Assembly (NCBI RefSeq): GCF_027270735.1
Contig: NZ_JAPWIJ010000009.1
Coordinates: forward strand, 62,001 to 126,000
DNA from: Rhodococcus ruber
GTDB taxonomy: Bacteria; Actinomycetota; Actinomycetes; Mycobacteriales; Mycobacteriaceae
DNA length: 64,000 nt
Direction: 5' to 3'
How positions within the stretch are numbered: the first letter of the stretch is position 1; each line of letters begins with the position of its first letter. Positions 54,303 through 63,439 of the stretch are shown here, piece by piece. The notes beneath the pieces are model-generated. The model searched no databases, was not told the origin of the DNA, and worked only from the letters and a program-made list of their open reading frames with translations. The translations under genes and the position numbers were made by a program.

Positions 54303-55136
54303 GTGGACGATCTCGAAACACGCGAACTCCGGTACTTCATCGCCGTTGCCGAGGAGCTGCACTTCGGACGCGCAGCGCAACGCCTGGGGATCGCCCAGCC
54401 ACCGCTCTCGCGAGCGATCAGCAGGATGGAGCGCCGACTCGGCGTTGCTCTCCTGGATCGGAATCGCCGCGGAGTCGCACTCACTGCTGCCGGTGCTGTG
54501 TTTCTGAGGGACGCTGCGACGGCGCTCGACGCCGTCGCGGCGGCTGCGCAGCGAGCACGAGCCGCCGGTGCCAGAGTCGAGCTGGTGACCAAAGCCGGTG
54601 CGTCCCACGAGCTCCTACGCCGCGTTCTCGATGCGTACCCCGCTGACGTGGATGTCATGTTGTGTGAAGTCGGTGAGCAGGCCGAATATCTTCGCCGCGG
54701 TGATGCCGACGTGGCGTTGATGCATCGCCCCGTCGATGACCTCGTCGGGTTCGACTCCGAGGACCTTCTCACCGAAGGGCAGGTCGTGATCGTTCCGCGT
54801 GATCACCCCTTGGCCTCGAAAGGTGAACTGACCATGGACGATATCCGCGACGTCCCGGATCTGCCGATGGCCCGCTGGCCACAGCTCGACGGAACCTATC
54901 CAAAGGGGCCCGGGCCTGAGGTGCGCGCTCAATCGCAGATCGCCCAACTGGTCGCGCTGGGTCAGGCGCTGCTGGTGATCCCGGCGTCGAGTCGCGCGTG
55001 GCAGTGGCCCGAGCATGTGGCCGTACCTGTGACCGATGCACCGATGATCACAACGGTCATCGCGTGGCCGGCCGGAGTCCGATCGCCAGCGGTATCGGCA
55101 CTGGTCCGGTCGGCCGTGGGGATTGCGTTCGAGTGA
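54303..55136 (+). CDS. LysR family transcriptional regulator
   Basis: 277 residues. The N-terminal helix-turn-helix is typical: ELRYFIAVAEELHFGRAAQR, LGIAQPPLSRAISRMERRLG, then LLDRNRRGVALTAAG. The C-terminal substrate-binding part is shorter than usual (about 200 residues) and includes VELVTKAGASHELLRRVLDA and a GQALLVIPAS helix. The only good start is a GTG in the divergent region. It probably controls the SDR gene beside it, with an inducer that cannot be inferred. Confidence 0.87.
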   Translation: MDDLETRELRYFIAVAEELHFGRAAQRLGIAQPPLSRAISRMERRLGVALLDRNRRGVALTAAGAVFLRDAATALDAVAAAAQRARAAGARVELVTKAGASHELLRRVLDAYPADVDVMLCEVGEQAEYLRRGDADVALMHRPVDDLVGFDSEDLLTEGQVVIVPRDHPLASKGELTMDDIRDVPDLPMARWPQLDGTYPKGPGPEVRAQSQIAQLVALGQALLVIPASSRAWQWPEHVAVPVTDAPMITTVIAWPAGVRSPAVSALVRSAVGIAFE

Positions 55137-55144
55137 GGGACCGC

Positions 55145-55185
55145 AGCCCTCGGCATTCCCGCGGAGTAGCTTGCGCGCGAGGGCT
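55145..55185. terminator. Possible weak terminator between convergent genes
   Basis: Eight-base inverted arms AGCCCTCG/CGAGGGCT are separated by 25 bases, between the LysR stop and the convergent NmrA-like gene. The long loop and lack of a T tract make it weak. Confidence 0.3.
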
Positions 55186-56017
55186 ATAGGACCAGAGCGC
55201 GGACAGGTGTCGGCTCTCGGCCCAGCAGCGCTGTGGTGACAACGCTACTAGCCAGGAAGTCACGGTCGTTGTAGTACTCGAACATCGCCGAGAGGCGCTG
55301 TTGCGCATCGGGACTCAATCCGGTGCCATGAACGCTCATCCACTCGTCGACACCAATGGACTCCATCGACACCGCCCGGCCCGTCATGGCCTCGACCAGA
55401 CGCACCAGGTCTCGCACGCTCAGCATCTCCGGTCCACCCAGCTCGTATGTTGCCCCGTGATGCCGCTCTGCACCCTCGACCAGAATCCGGGCAGCCACCT
55501 CGGCCACATCGTCGAGGCTGACGAAGGAGAACTTGGTGTCGAGGCTATAGGGCACAACGAGACTCGGAGAACCGGTCAGAACTGCCTCGAAGTTCTGCGC
55601 ATAGGCGCACGGCTGCAGGATGGTCCAGTGCATGCCGCGCTTCGAACCGAAGGCACGCAGCTCGTCTTCGCAACGAGCCTTGTCCATGTGATGCGGCATC
55701 CGCGGGCTGTACGGCCAGGCCACCGAGTGGTAGACGACGTGGTCGACGCCTGCCGAAGCCGCTGCTTCCAGCGCCCGCGAAAGTAGAGCGGGCTCATCCG
55801 GATGCACGTTGGGTGCAATGAAATACACGCCACGGCACCCGGTGAAGGCCTCGACAAGGCCTGCCCCAGTCTCCAAGTCCACCGGATAGTCCCGCGCAGA
55901 ACGACTCAGTCGCCGTACGACCGCCACGCCCTCGAGTGCGGCGGCGACGGCTCGTCCGGTCTTGCCCGTGGCACCGACGATCGCGATGTCGGTGCCACGG
56001 GAAACATCAAGCTCCAT
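55184..56017 (-). CDS. NmrA-like NAD(P)-binding protein
   Basis: 277 residues of the atypical SDR/NmrA group. The N-terminal dinucleotide motif is IAIVGATGKTGRAVAAAL (GxxGxxG). Further segments are VYFIAPNVHPDEP, VDHVVYHSVAWPYSPRMP and WTILQPCAYAQNF, all typical of NmrA/TMR-like proteins, which often lack the SDR Tyr-Lys pair. It may be a redox sensor or a reductase. It follows the hydantoinase B gene by nine bases in the same operon, so a role in that catabolic pathway is likely. Confidence 0.82.
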   Translation of the reverse strand: MELDVSRGTDIAIVGATGKTGRAVAAALEGVAVVRRLSRSARDYPVDLETGAGLVEAFTGCRGVYFIAPNVHPDEPALLSRALEAAASAGVDHVVYHSVAWPYSPRMPHHMDKARCEDELRAFGSKRGMHWTILQPCAYAQNFEAVLTGSPSLVVPYSLDTKFSFVSLDDVAEVAARILVEGAERHHGATYELGGPEMLSVRDLVRLVEAMTGRAVSMESIGVDEWMSVHGTGLSPDAQQRLSAMFEYYNDRDFLASSVVTTALLGREPTPVRALVL

Positions 56018-56026
56018 CAGTGAATC

Positions 56027-57958
56027 TCAGCGATCGATGAAGTCGTACTCGGCGAACTTCGCCCCACCGGAGAGGCGCTCATACCCCGGTCCACGGTCGA
56101 AGAACGGCTCGTCGAGTCCGCGTGCATTGCGCATCTCGGCGCGCAGCTTCTCCGATGCCTCGACGTCGGCGCTCGCCGCGGATTCTGCAATGACGACGCC
56201 GTAGTCCTTGGCCGCGAACTCGCGAGAGACTTTGCCCCACAGCACGTCCTGCTCGACCGACTCGATCGGGCGTTCCAGGGGATCGCCCCAGCCGCCGCCG
56301 CCGGTGGTACGAATGCGGATGGTGTCGCCGGCCAGAATCGGCTCGGCATCGGTCAGTGCGTCGAACTCACGCTCGTTCGGCTGACCCGGATTGAGTGTCA
56401 CCGAGAAGGATCCGCCGGCCTTGCCGCCCTTGACTCCCCAGCACGCGAGAATCGAACGGTCGGCAATGGACATGAAATGCGCATCCTTGAGCATGCGGAT
56501 GTGCTTTTCGTAGCCCAGGCCGCCGCGGTAGCGTCCGGCACCACCGGAATCCTTGGCCAGGCCGAGCTTTTCGACGATGAACGGGAAGCGGCTCTCGGTG
56601 AACTCGGTGGGCAGGTTCCGGGAATCGGGAACGACGTGAATGGTGTCCTCACCGTCCGCGTAGTGCCGTCCACCCGAGCCGCCACCGAGCACCTCACGCA
56701 TGAGGTAGGAGTTGCCGTCGAAGTCATCCCCGTACACACCGGTGTAGCGAATGGTCTCCTGATCGGCAGGCATGTTGCCGTCCACAGCCTTTGCCACCAC
56801 GCCGGCGAGCACACCGAGCAGACGCAGGATGACGAACGTCCGAGCGTTGGTCGGGGCCGGGAAGATCGGAGTGATGAGCGTGCCCTTCTCGGGGAACTTC
56901 ATCTCGATCAGCGGGATGACGCCCTCGTTGACGTCGAGCTCGGCCATGCGTTCGGGGGAGTCCGCGAGGTTGCGAAGCACCGGCGCAAGCCATTTCGCGA
57001 GGAAATTGCCGTCGGCGTAATCACCGCAGTGGTTGATCGGACCCTTGGCCTGCGGTCCGGTTCCGGTGAAGTCGAGGATGAGTCGCTCACCGCGCTCGTC
57101 CTCGGGACCGGTCTTGGTGAGCGTGATCCGCTGAACGTGCAACATGGGCTCGTCGACGCCGTCGTGCTCGGCGTAGTCCTCCCAGGTGTATTCACCCTTC
57201 GGGATCTTGCTCAGAATCTCACGACGGTAGATCTCGGTGGTCGCATCCATCATGGAGTCGAAGCACGACTCGACGGTATCGATGCCGTACCGCTCGTACA
57301 GCTCCGTCATCCGCCGCGCACCCATCAGGCACGCCGAGCACTCGGCATCGAGATCGGCGGCCAGGGCGTCGGGCATCCGGGAATTGCGCGTCATGATGGT
57401 CAACGCAGCCTGGTTGGGGACGCCCTGATCCCACAGCTTGATGGGCGGAACCATCAGTCCCTCTTCGTACACGGTGGTCGCACCCGACGGCATCGAGCCG
57501 GGGCAGCAGCCACCGATATCGTCGTGATGACCGAATGCCTGAACGAACGCAACAACGCTCGGCTCGGTCTCGCCGGGCTTGGTTGCGAACACCGGCACCG
57601 TGACGCACAGGTCGGGCAGGTGGCCGATGCCGCCTTCGGAGAGATAGACGTCGTTGTGGAAGTAGACGTCACCCGGCTTCATGGTCTCGAGCGGGAAGTC
57701 GCGGGCAACCGGATGCACCAGTGCTGAGTAGGAACGGCCGGTGAGCTTGCGCAGATTGCGGTCGTGGATGCCGGCGCGGAAATCGTGGGCGTCGCGGATC
57801 ATCGGTGATCGCGACGTCCGCGAAATCGCCGTCTCCACTTCCATTTCGACACTCGCGAGGTATCCGGCCACGATCTCGACGAGAACGGGATCGGGCGCAG
57901 GCGCGTCGACCGGAGACAGTCGGTAGGGCTTGTTGTTCACCTTGTCGATGACGGTCAT
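56027..57958 (-). CDS. Hydantoinase B / oxoprolinase-type subunit
   Basis: 643 residues, the usual length for HyuB. The family-typical segments are YFHNDVYLSEGGIGHLPD, AFGHHDDIGGCCPGSMPSG, FTGTGPQAKGPINHCGDY, and the C-terminal GGAGRYRGGLGYEKHIRML and TIRIRTTGGGGWGDP. With HyuA it forms an ATP-dependent amidohydrolase acting on cyclic amides such as hydantoins or 5-oxoproline, or a related carboxylase. Its ATG overlaps the HyuA stop by one base (TGATG), so the two are made in equal amounts. Confidence 0.88.
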   Translation of the reverse strand: MTVIDKVNNKPYRLSPVDAPAPDPVLVEIVAGYLASVEMEVETAISRTSRSPMIRDAHDFRAGIHDRNLRKLTGRSYSALVHPVARDFPLETMKPGDVYFHNDVYLSEGGIGHLPDLCVTVPVFATKPGETEPSVVAFVQAFGHHDDIGGCCPGSMPSGATTVYEEGLMVPPIKLWDQGVPNQAALTIMTRNSRMPDALAADLDAECSACLMGARRMTELYERYGIDTVESCFDSMMDATTEIYRREILSKIPKGEYTWEDYAEHDGVDEPMLHVQRITLTKTGPEDERGERLILDFTGTGPQAKGPINHCGDYADGNFLAKWLAPVLRNLADSPERMAELDVNEGVIPLIEMKFPEKGTLITPIFPAPTNARTFVILRLLGVLAGVVAKAVDGNMPADQETIRYTGVYGDDFDGNSYLMREVLGGGSGGRHYADGEDTIHVVPDSRNLPTEFTESRFPFIVEKLGLAKDSGGAGRYRGGLGYEKHIRMLKDAHFMSIADRSILACWGVKGGKAGGSFSVTLNPGQPNEREFDALTDAEPILAGDTIRIRTTGGGGWGDPLERPIESVEQDVLWGKVSREFAAKDYGVVIAESAASADVEASEKLRAEMRNARGLDEPFFDRGPGYERLSGGAKFAEYDFIDR

Positions 57959-60057
57959 CAGTTCGCTCCGTTCGAGTCGAGAGTGCGGGTGATGCGGACG
58001 TTGCCGAACGTGTCTATGCGGGCCGAGAAGCCCGGATCGATCGGCACGGTGGAGCTGAATTCTTCGATGACGGCCGGTCCGGTGATCGTGTCACCCGCAC
58101 CGAGATCCGCACGGCTGTATATCGCGGTCTCGTGCCAGCCGTCGAAGTACGCCTGACGCGTTCCGGTTCGGGCACTTTCGGCTCCGGTGCCGGCGGCGAT
58201 CTCCGACAGCACGGGTCGCTTGATGGGGCCGATACCGCTGACCCGCAGATTGACCCACTCGACGAACTGGCTGTGATCGCCGCGGAAGTCGTAGCCGTAC
58301 AGCTCGCGGTGTGCTTCGTGGAACGCCTCGGCGGCCTGATCGATGCTCGCCTGGGTGATCTCACCGTCGGCGATCGGGACGCGCACCTCGAAGGCCTGCC
58401 CGAAGTAGCGCAGGTCGGCAGAGCGTGCGTAGCGACGATCCTCGGCGGCGAAGCCTTCACCGGCGAGTGCTTCGTCGGCGCGGGCAGCGAGGACAGCAAG
58501 TTCCGACTCCAAGTCCTCGGCGCGCAGACGGTCGTGGCGACTGACGTGCGTCTGTACGTAGTCGTTGCGGACATCGACGGTGAGCAGGCCGAATGCCGAT
58601 ACGTTGCCCGGGTTGAGCGGTACCAGAACGTCTTTCAACCCCAGGATGTCCACGAGGCGGCAAGCGAGCAGCGAACCGGAACCACCGAAGGTGACCAGCG
58701 TGAAGTCACGAACGTCGAGTCCGCGCTTGACCGAGATCTGGCGCAGCGCATTGGCCTGGTTCCAGGCGGACACTTCGAGGATGCCGGTGCCGCAGGCCTC
58801 GACCTCGAGGGACAGCTGGTGCGCCAGATCTTCGATGCCCTTGCGCGCAAGATCGGTATCGAGCGGAATCTCGCCGCCGAGCAGGTGGGGAGGTATCCGT
58901 CCGAGCAGAACGTGGGCGTCGGTGATGGTCGGAGCGGAGCCGCCGTTGCCGTAACACATGGGGCCGGGATCGGCTCCGGCCGAATGCGGCCCGACGCGCA
59001 GCGTGCCTTCCGGTGTCATCCAGGCGATCGATCCACCGCCTGCGCCGACGGTGACGACGTCGATCATCGGAATCTTCGACGGGTAGTTTCCGACGCGTCC
59101 CTCGGTGGTCAGCGCGGGCTCGCCGCGGACCACGACGGTCACGTCGGTGGAGGTGCCTCCGCCGTCGCAGGTGAGGACCTGCTCGACGCCTGCGGCGCTG
59201 GCGACCAAGGCCGCGCCGAGGGCACCGGCGGCCGGGCCCGAGAGCACGGTGGTGATGGGCTGGTGCACAACCTCTTTGGCGGACAGAACGCCGCCGTTGG
59301 ACTTCATCACGTAGAACGGCACGTCGCGGGCGTCGCCGGATTCGGTGGCGAACTCGCGCAGCCGGTTGGCGATGTTGTTGACGTAACTGCGGATATTGGG
59401 CTTGACGGCCGCGTCGACCAACGTGGTGATCGCGCGCTCGAATTCGCGGTACTCGCGCAGTACCTCGGTGGAGATGGAGACCGTGGCCTCGGGGTACTCC
59501 TCGAGCAGGATGTCGCGGACCCGCTGCTCGTGGTCCGGGTTGGCGTAAGAGTGCACCAGGCACACGCCGAGCGTCTTGACACCTTCGGACTTGAAGAATG
59601 CGGCCGCTGCGCGTACGTCGTCATCGTTGAGCGGACGGATCTCGTTGCCGTCGAACGAGAGTCGGCCACGGATGGTGCGGACGCGGTGCGCGGGCACGAT
59701 GCGATCGGGCTTGACCCAGAAGTACGAGTTGCCGTAGCCGTCGGGTACCGACTGACGCGCGATTTCGAGTACGTGCTCGTAGCCCTCGGTGGTGATGAAA
59801 CCGAGGTTCTCGACCTTGCCTTCGAGCAGCTTGTTGGTGGCGACGGTGGTGCCGTGGCTGACAGCGCTGAGGGAATCACCCGAGACGCCCAGCTGGCGGA
59901 GCACTTTGTCGATGCCTGTCAGAAATCCTTCGGCCGGATCACTGGGAGTCGACGGTGTCTTGGTGGTCACCATGGCACCGGACTCCTCGTCCACTGCCAC
60001 GACGTCGGTGAATGTGCCACCGGTGTCGATGCCGACCCGAATCTTTCGTGGTTCCAC
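57958..60057 (-). CDS. Hydantoinase A / oxoprolinase-type subunit
   Basis: 699 residues. The N-terminal Hydant_A_N start IRVGIDTGGTFTDVV and the ASKHA-type phosphate motif CDGGGTSTDVTVV are clear. LVTFGGSGSLLACRLVDILG follows in the C-terminal half. These are the marks of HyuA, which binds ATP and activates the cyclic amide. GTG is the start, preceded by GAGGAGG. It opens the operon hyuA-hyuB-NmrA. A strong hairpin terminator separates it from the coxG gene upstream, so it should have its own promoter. Confidence 0.88.
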   Translation of the reverse strand: MEPRKIRVGIDTGGTFTDVVAVDEESGAMVTTKTPSTPSDPAEGFLTGIDKVLRQLGVSGDSLSAVSHGTTVATNKLLEGKVENLGFITTEGYEHVLEIARQSVPDGYGNSYFWVKPDRIVPAHRVRTIRGRLSFDGNEIRPLNDDDVRAAAAFFKSEGVKTLGVCLVHSYANPDHEQRVRDILLEEYPEATVSISTEVLREYREFERAITTLVDAAVKPNIRSYVNNIANRLREFATESGDARDVPFYVMKSNGGVLSAKEVVHQPITTVLSGPAAGALGAALVASAAGVEQVLTCDGGGTSTDVTVVVRGEPALTTEGRVGNYPSKIPMIDVVTVGAGGGSIAWMTPEGTLRVGPHSAGADPGPMCYGNGGSAPTITDAHVLLGRIPPHLLGGEIPLDTDLARKGIEDLAHQLSLEVEACGTGILEVSAWNQANALRQISVKRGLDVRDFTLVTFGGSGSLLACRLVDILGLKDVLVPLNPGNVSAFGLLTVDVRNDYVQTHVSRHDRLRAEDLESELAVLAARADEALAGEGFAAEDRRYARSADLRYFGQAFEVRVPIADGEITQASIDQAAEAFHEAHRELYGYDFRGDHSQFVEWVNLRVSGIGPIKRPVLSEIAAGTGAESARTGTRQAYFDGWHETAIYSRADLGAGDTITGPAVIEEFSSTVPIDPGFSARIDTFGNVRITRTLDSNGAN

Positions 60058-60242
60058 GCTTCCTCCTCAGTATGGTTCGTAGGCCACGCGTCCGAAGCTC
60101 GGATCTGCGGGTGCCTGACGTGTACTCATATTCGACCCGTTATGCGCGTCACAATCTTTGGCACAAGGTGCCAAACTCCGACCGCACATTTGAGCTCCGC
60201 GCGCCCTGAAGGACCGTCGAATTGGCAGTACTTGCAACGACA

Positions 60243-60278
60243 AAGGCCGCTCACCCCGCGCTGGGGGTGAGCGGCCTT
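60243..60278. terminator. Strong intrinsic terminator hairpin
   Basis: A perfect 15-base stem (AAGGCCGCTCACCCC and its complement) surrounds the six-base loop GCGCTG. It lies just after the coxG stop and before the hyuA promoter. The stem is GC-rich with AA/TT ends, so it could stop transcription from either side. Confidence 0.9.
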
Positions 60279-60296
60279 CTATCTACGAGGCTGCAG

Positions 60297-60962
60297 CTAC
60301 CGATTACACGACGAGCGAGTGAGCACGCTGCCCAGGACAACTCCGGCCAAGGCGATGCCCGCGCCCGCCGCGGCGGCGATCAGCGCACCCTTGACCGACG
60401 CCGCCGCAGCGGGAGCGCTCGCAGCGCCGGAGTGTCCACCCGACGCGGCGACCGGCAGCGCGATGGAGCCACCCGCTGCGCCGGCGGGGGAGGCCTCGGC
60501 CGATGCGGACGCCTCGGGCACCCCGTTGGCGATGACGCCGTCGAGTCCGTTGAAGAACACTCCCGCCATCTTCTTGGCGACACCGGTGATCATGCGCTGC
60601 CCGACGCCGCCGACCATTCCGCCGACCACGGCATCGGCGTCGTAGCTGAGGAGTGTGCCGCCGCTCTCGGTCTGCTCGAGCGTGATGGTGACATCGGCGC
60701 GCACGGTGCCCGGCGCGCCAGCACCGGAGGCGGTCATGACGAACGACTCGGGCCGATTCTGTTGCGAGAGCAACACTTCACCGTCGTACGTGCCCTTGAT
60801 CGCTGCGACCCCGGCCGTGATGGAGAGCTTGTAGTGGTCATCGCTCAACTGCTCGAGCGATTGCACACCGGGAATGGTCGCGGCGAGTACTCGGCCGTCC
60901 TGCATGCTGTCGTAGACCTCGGCGGGAGGCGCGGTCAGGGTGGCGGTGCCTGCGATTCTCAT
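60297..60962 (-). CDS. CoxG-type SRPBCC protein with C-terminal membrane helix
   Basis: 221 residues. The first 145 form the CoxG/SRPBCC fold (MRIAGTATLTAPPAEVYDSM, AATIPGVQSLEQL, then GGMVGGVGQRMI and KKMAGVFFNGLD). A Pro/Ala linker is followed by a hydrophobic helix (GALIAAAAGAGIALAGVVLG) and RSSCNR. This is the architecture of CoxG, which anchors the molybdenum hydroxylase to the membrane and aids electron transfer. The start overlaps the large-subunit stop as ATGA. The strong terminator lies after its stop. Confidence 0.86.
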   Translation of the reverse strand: MRIAGTATLTAPPAEVYDSMQDGRVLAATIPGVQSLEQLSDDHYKLSITAGVAAIKGTYDGEVLLSQQNRPESFVMTASGAGAPGTVRADVTITLEQTESGGTLLSYDADAVVGGMVGGVGQRMITGVAKKMAGVFFNGLDGVIANGVPEASASAEASPAGAAGGSIALPVAASGGHSGAASAPAAAASVKGALIAAAAGAGIALAGVVLGSVLTRSSCNR

Positions 60963-63439
60963 GAAGTCTCCTGGGATGTCTGGGCGACCGCGTGGATCAG
61001 CCGCAGCTCGTAGAGGTCGGACGGGGATATGGGCATCGAGGTGATCGGGAAGCCTTCGGCGTCCTCGACCGCTGCCGCGATGACGGCAGTGGTGGGAATG
61101 ACGCCGGCTTCACCGGCACCCTTCATTCCCAGCGGGTTGAGTCCGGACGGGGTGACGGTGTGATCCATCTCGATCGTCTCGGGAACCTCGGTCACGAAGG
61201 GCATCAGGAAGTCCATGAACGATGCGTTGAGCAGCTGCCCGTGCTCGTCGTACACGATCTTCTCGTAGAGTGCGCCGCCGATTCCCTGCGCGACACCACC
61301 GTGGATTTGCCCCTCGACGATTCGAGGATTGATGACGTTGCCGCAGTCATGGACGACGGCGTAGCGCTCGACGTGGATTTCCGCAGTTACCGGGTCGGTC
61401 TCGACGATCGCGGCGTGAATGCCCGACGCGAATGTCGACCGCGGGGGCGAGTAGTACCCCGTCGCCTCGAGTCCGGGCTGCTCGCCCTCCGGCACCGGTG
61501 GGATGGACATGTCGGTGCCCATCTTCGCGAATCCGGTCGCCTGCCGGGACTCCTTGTCGAACGCGTACCGCAGCGGATTGGACAGCACTGCAACCACTCC
61601 GAGGGAGATCGAGGTGCCCTCGGCTCCCGGTTCGGTGCCGATCTTGCTCACGTAGCCACCGCGCAATTCCAGCTCGGCGACGTCCAGGTCCAGAGCGCGG
61701 CCGGCGATGATCTTCGCCTTCTCGGCCACCATCTGCGCTGCAACGTGGAATGCCGATCCGGACATGACTGCACCACGAGAGGCGAATGTGCCGACGGCAT
61801 AACCGAATCGGCGAGTGTCACCGGTGGTGATCTCGATGTCGGCGATCGACACGCCCAGATCATCGGCGACGATCTGCGCGAACGTCGTCTGATGACCCTG
61901 TCCCTGGGTGGTCAGGCCCGTTGCGCCCTTGATCTTTCCGGAGTTCTCGATGAGGACGTGCGCACCCTCGTAGGGTCCGGGGCCGGTGCCTTCCACATAC
62001 GCGCCGACGCCGATGCCGACGGTGCGGCCCTCGGCGGCGGCCTGCTTCTTGTACGCGGGGAAGCCGTCCCAGTCGATGAGCGCCTTGAGCTTGTCGATAC
62101 CGGCCTGATAGTCGCCGGTGTCGTAGATCAACGGCCGACCGTCCTGGAACATGAGACCGAAGTCGTAGGGCATCTCCTCGGGCCGGATCAGGTTCTTCTC
62201 GCGAACTTCGAGCCGATCCTTGCCGAGGTACTGGGCGATGGCGTCCATCGATCGCTCCATCGCGAACACGCCCTGCGGACGGCCGGCCCCACGATAGGGA
62301 ATGACGATGACGGTGTTGGTGTACAGCGAATAACCGTTGCAGCGGAACGAGACCGGCTTGTACGGCCCGAGCACCTGCGTCGCAGTGTTGATCAGGACGA
62401 TGATGCCGTACGGGAGGTAGGCGCCGTTGTCGTGCCAGACGGTGAAGTCGAACGCCAGTAGCCGGCCTTCGTCGTCGAACCCTAGCGTGACCTCTTGGAC
62501 CTGCGCGCGTTCGTGGGCGCTCGAGATGAAATGCTCACGACGGTCTTCGACCCATTTGACCTCGTTGGAGATACCGGCTCGGCCCAACTGCCGCGCGGCC
62601 CACGTCACCATGACCTCCTCGGGCCACGGGTGCATGATCTTGACGCCGAAACCGCCACCGACATCCGGTGCGATGCAGTGAATCTTGTTCATTGCCATGC
62701 CGAGCCGCGCTGCAACGGCCGCGCGCACCGAGGTGGAGGTCTGCGTCGACGACCAGAAGGTCAGCGTTTCCTCGTCGCTGTCCCACCGCGCATAGACACC
62801 CTTGCCCTCCAACGGCATTGCCGCGGAACGCTCCACGTCGAGATTGAGCGTGATTCGGTGCGGTGCCGTCGCCAATTCGCGGTCGATGTCGCCGAAGCTG
62901 TGCTGCAGATGCGCAGCAACGTTGTCGGGTACATCGTCGTGCACGTGCCGAGTCGCGGTGCGAGCGGTCTCGATTCCTACGACCGGATCGAGAATGTCGT
63001 AGGTGACCTCGATGGCGGCGCAGGCATCTTCGGCCACGTAGCGACTCTGCGCGATGACCATGACGATGGCCTCGCCGACGTGGTTGACCTTGTCCTTGGC
63101 CAGTGGAAAACCGTTGCGCGGGGCGATGATTGCTGGGTGCGGAATCAGCAGTGGTAGGCCCTCGGCCATCTCGGGTGAGTCCGCTTCGAGATCGTCGTAG
63201 GTGTAGACCGCGTGCACTCCCTGCATGGCGAGCGCGGCGTCGATGTCGATCCCGGTGATCCGCGCGTGTGCGTGCGGAGAGCGAACGAAGGCGGCGATCA
63301 GCGCGCCGTGTCCGAGATCGTCGAGATACTTGCCCTTCCCGCTCAGCAACCGCGTGTCCTCGGACCGCGAGAGTGGTTGGCCGAAGAGCGGGGCAGTGTT
63401 GGTCGGGGTGTGCGGTGGGGCCGTGCGGGTGGTGCTCAT
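60959..63439 (-). CDS. Molybdopterin hydroxylase large subunit (form II CoxL-like)
   Basis: 826 residues. Typical segments are LFGQPLSRSEDTRLLSGKG at the start, PDVGGGFGVKIMHPWPEE for cofactor binding, and GMKGAGEAGVIPT with the catalytic Glu. The active-site loop reads PYRGAGR, the form II type, not the AYxCSFR of true CO dehydrogenase. It should therefore hydroxylate an aldehyde or heterocycle. With the hydantoinase genes nearby, a nitrogen heterocycle is a reasonable guess. Its start overlaps the coxS stop as ATGA. No FAD (CoxM) subunit lies in the window. Confidence 0.87.
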   Translation of the reverse strand: MSTTRTAPPHTPTNTAPLFGQPLSRSEDTRLLSGKGKYLDDLGHGALIAAFVRSPHAHARITGIDIDAALAMQGVHAVYTYDDLEADSPEMAEGLPLLIPHPAIIAPRNGFPLAKDKVNHVGEAIVMVIAQSRYVAEDACAAIEVTYDILDPVVGIETARTATRHVHDDVPDNVAAHLQHSFGDIDRELATAPHRITLNLDVERSAAMPLEGKGVYARWDSDEETLTFWSSTQTSTSVRAAVAARLGMAMNKIHCIAPDVGGGFGVKIMHPWPEEVMVTWAARQLGRAGISNEVKWVEDRREHFISSAHERAQVQEVTLGFDDEGRLLAFDFTVWHDNGAYLPYGIIVLINTATQVLGPYKPVSFRCNGYSLYTNTVIVIPYRGAGRPQGVFAMERSMDAIAQYLGKDRLEVREKNLIRPEEMPYDFGLMFQDGRPLIYDTGDYQAGIDKLKALIDWDGFPAYKKQAAAEGRTVGIGVGAYVEGTGPGPYEGAHVLIENSGKIKGATGLTTQGQGHQTTFAQIVADDLGVSIADIEITTGDTRRFGYAVGTFASRGAVMSGSAFHVAAQMVAEKAKIIAGRALDLDVAELELRGGYVSKIGTEPGAEGTSISLGVVAVLSNPLRYAFDKESRQATGFAKMGTDMSIPPVPEGEQPGLEATGYYSPPRSTFASGIHAAIVETDPVTAEIHVERYAVVHDCGNVINPRIVEGQIHGGVAQGIGGALYEKIVYDEHGQLLNASFMDFLMPFVTEVPETIEMDHTVTPSGLNPLGMKGAGEAGVIPTTAVIAAAVEDAEGFPITSMPISPSDLYELRLIHAVAQTSQETS

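Noticed and set aside
56477..57727. Long plus-strand open frame opposite hyuB
   Set aside because: Same reason: antisense shadow of a well-supported gene.
58132..60270. Long plus-strand open frame opposite hyuA
   Set aside because: Composition and repeats of Gly/Val/Asp show it is the complement of a GC-rich gene; no domain is present.
60959..63439. True aerobic CO dehydrogenase
   Set aside because: The active-site loop is PYRGAGR, not the AYxCSFR of form I CoxL.
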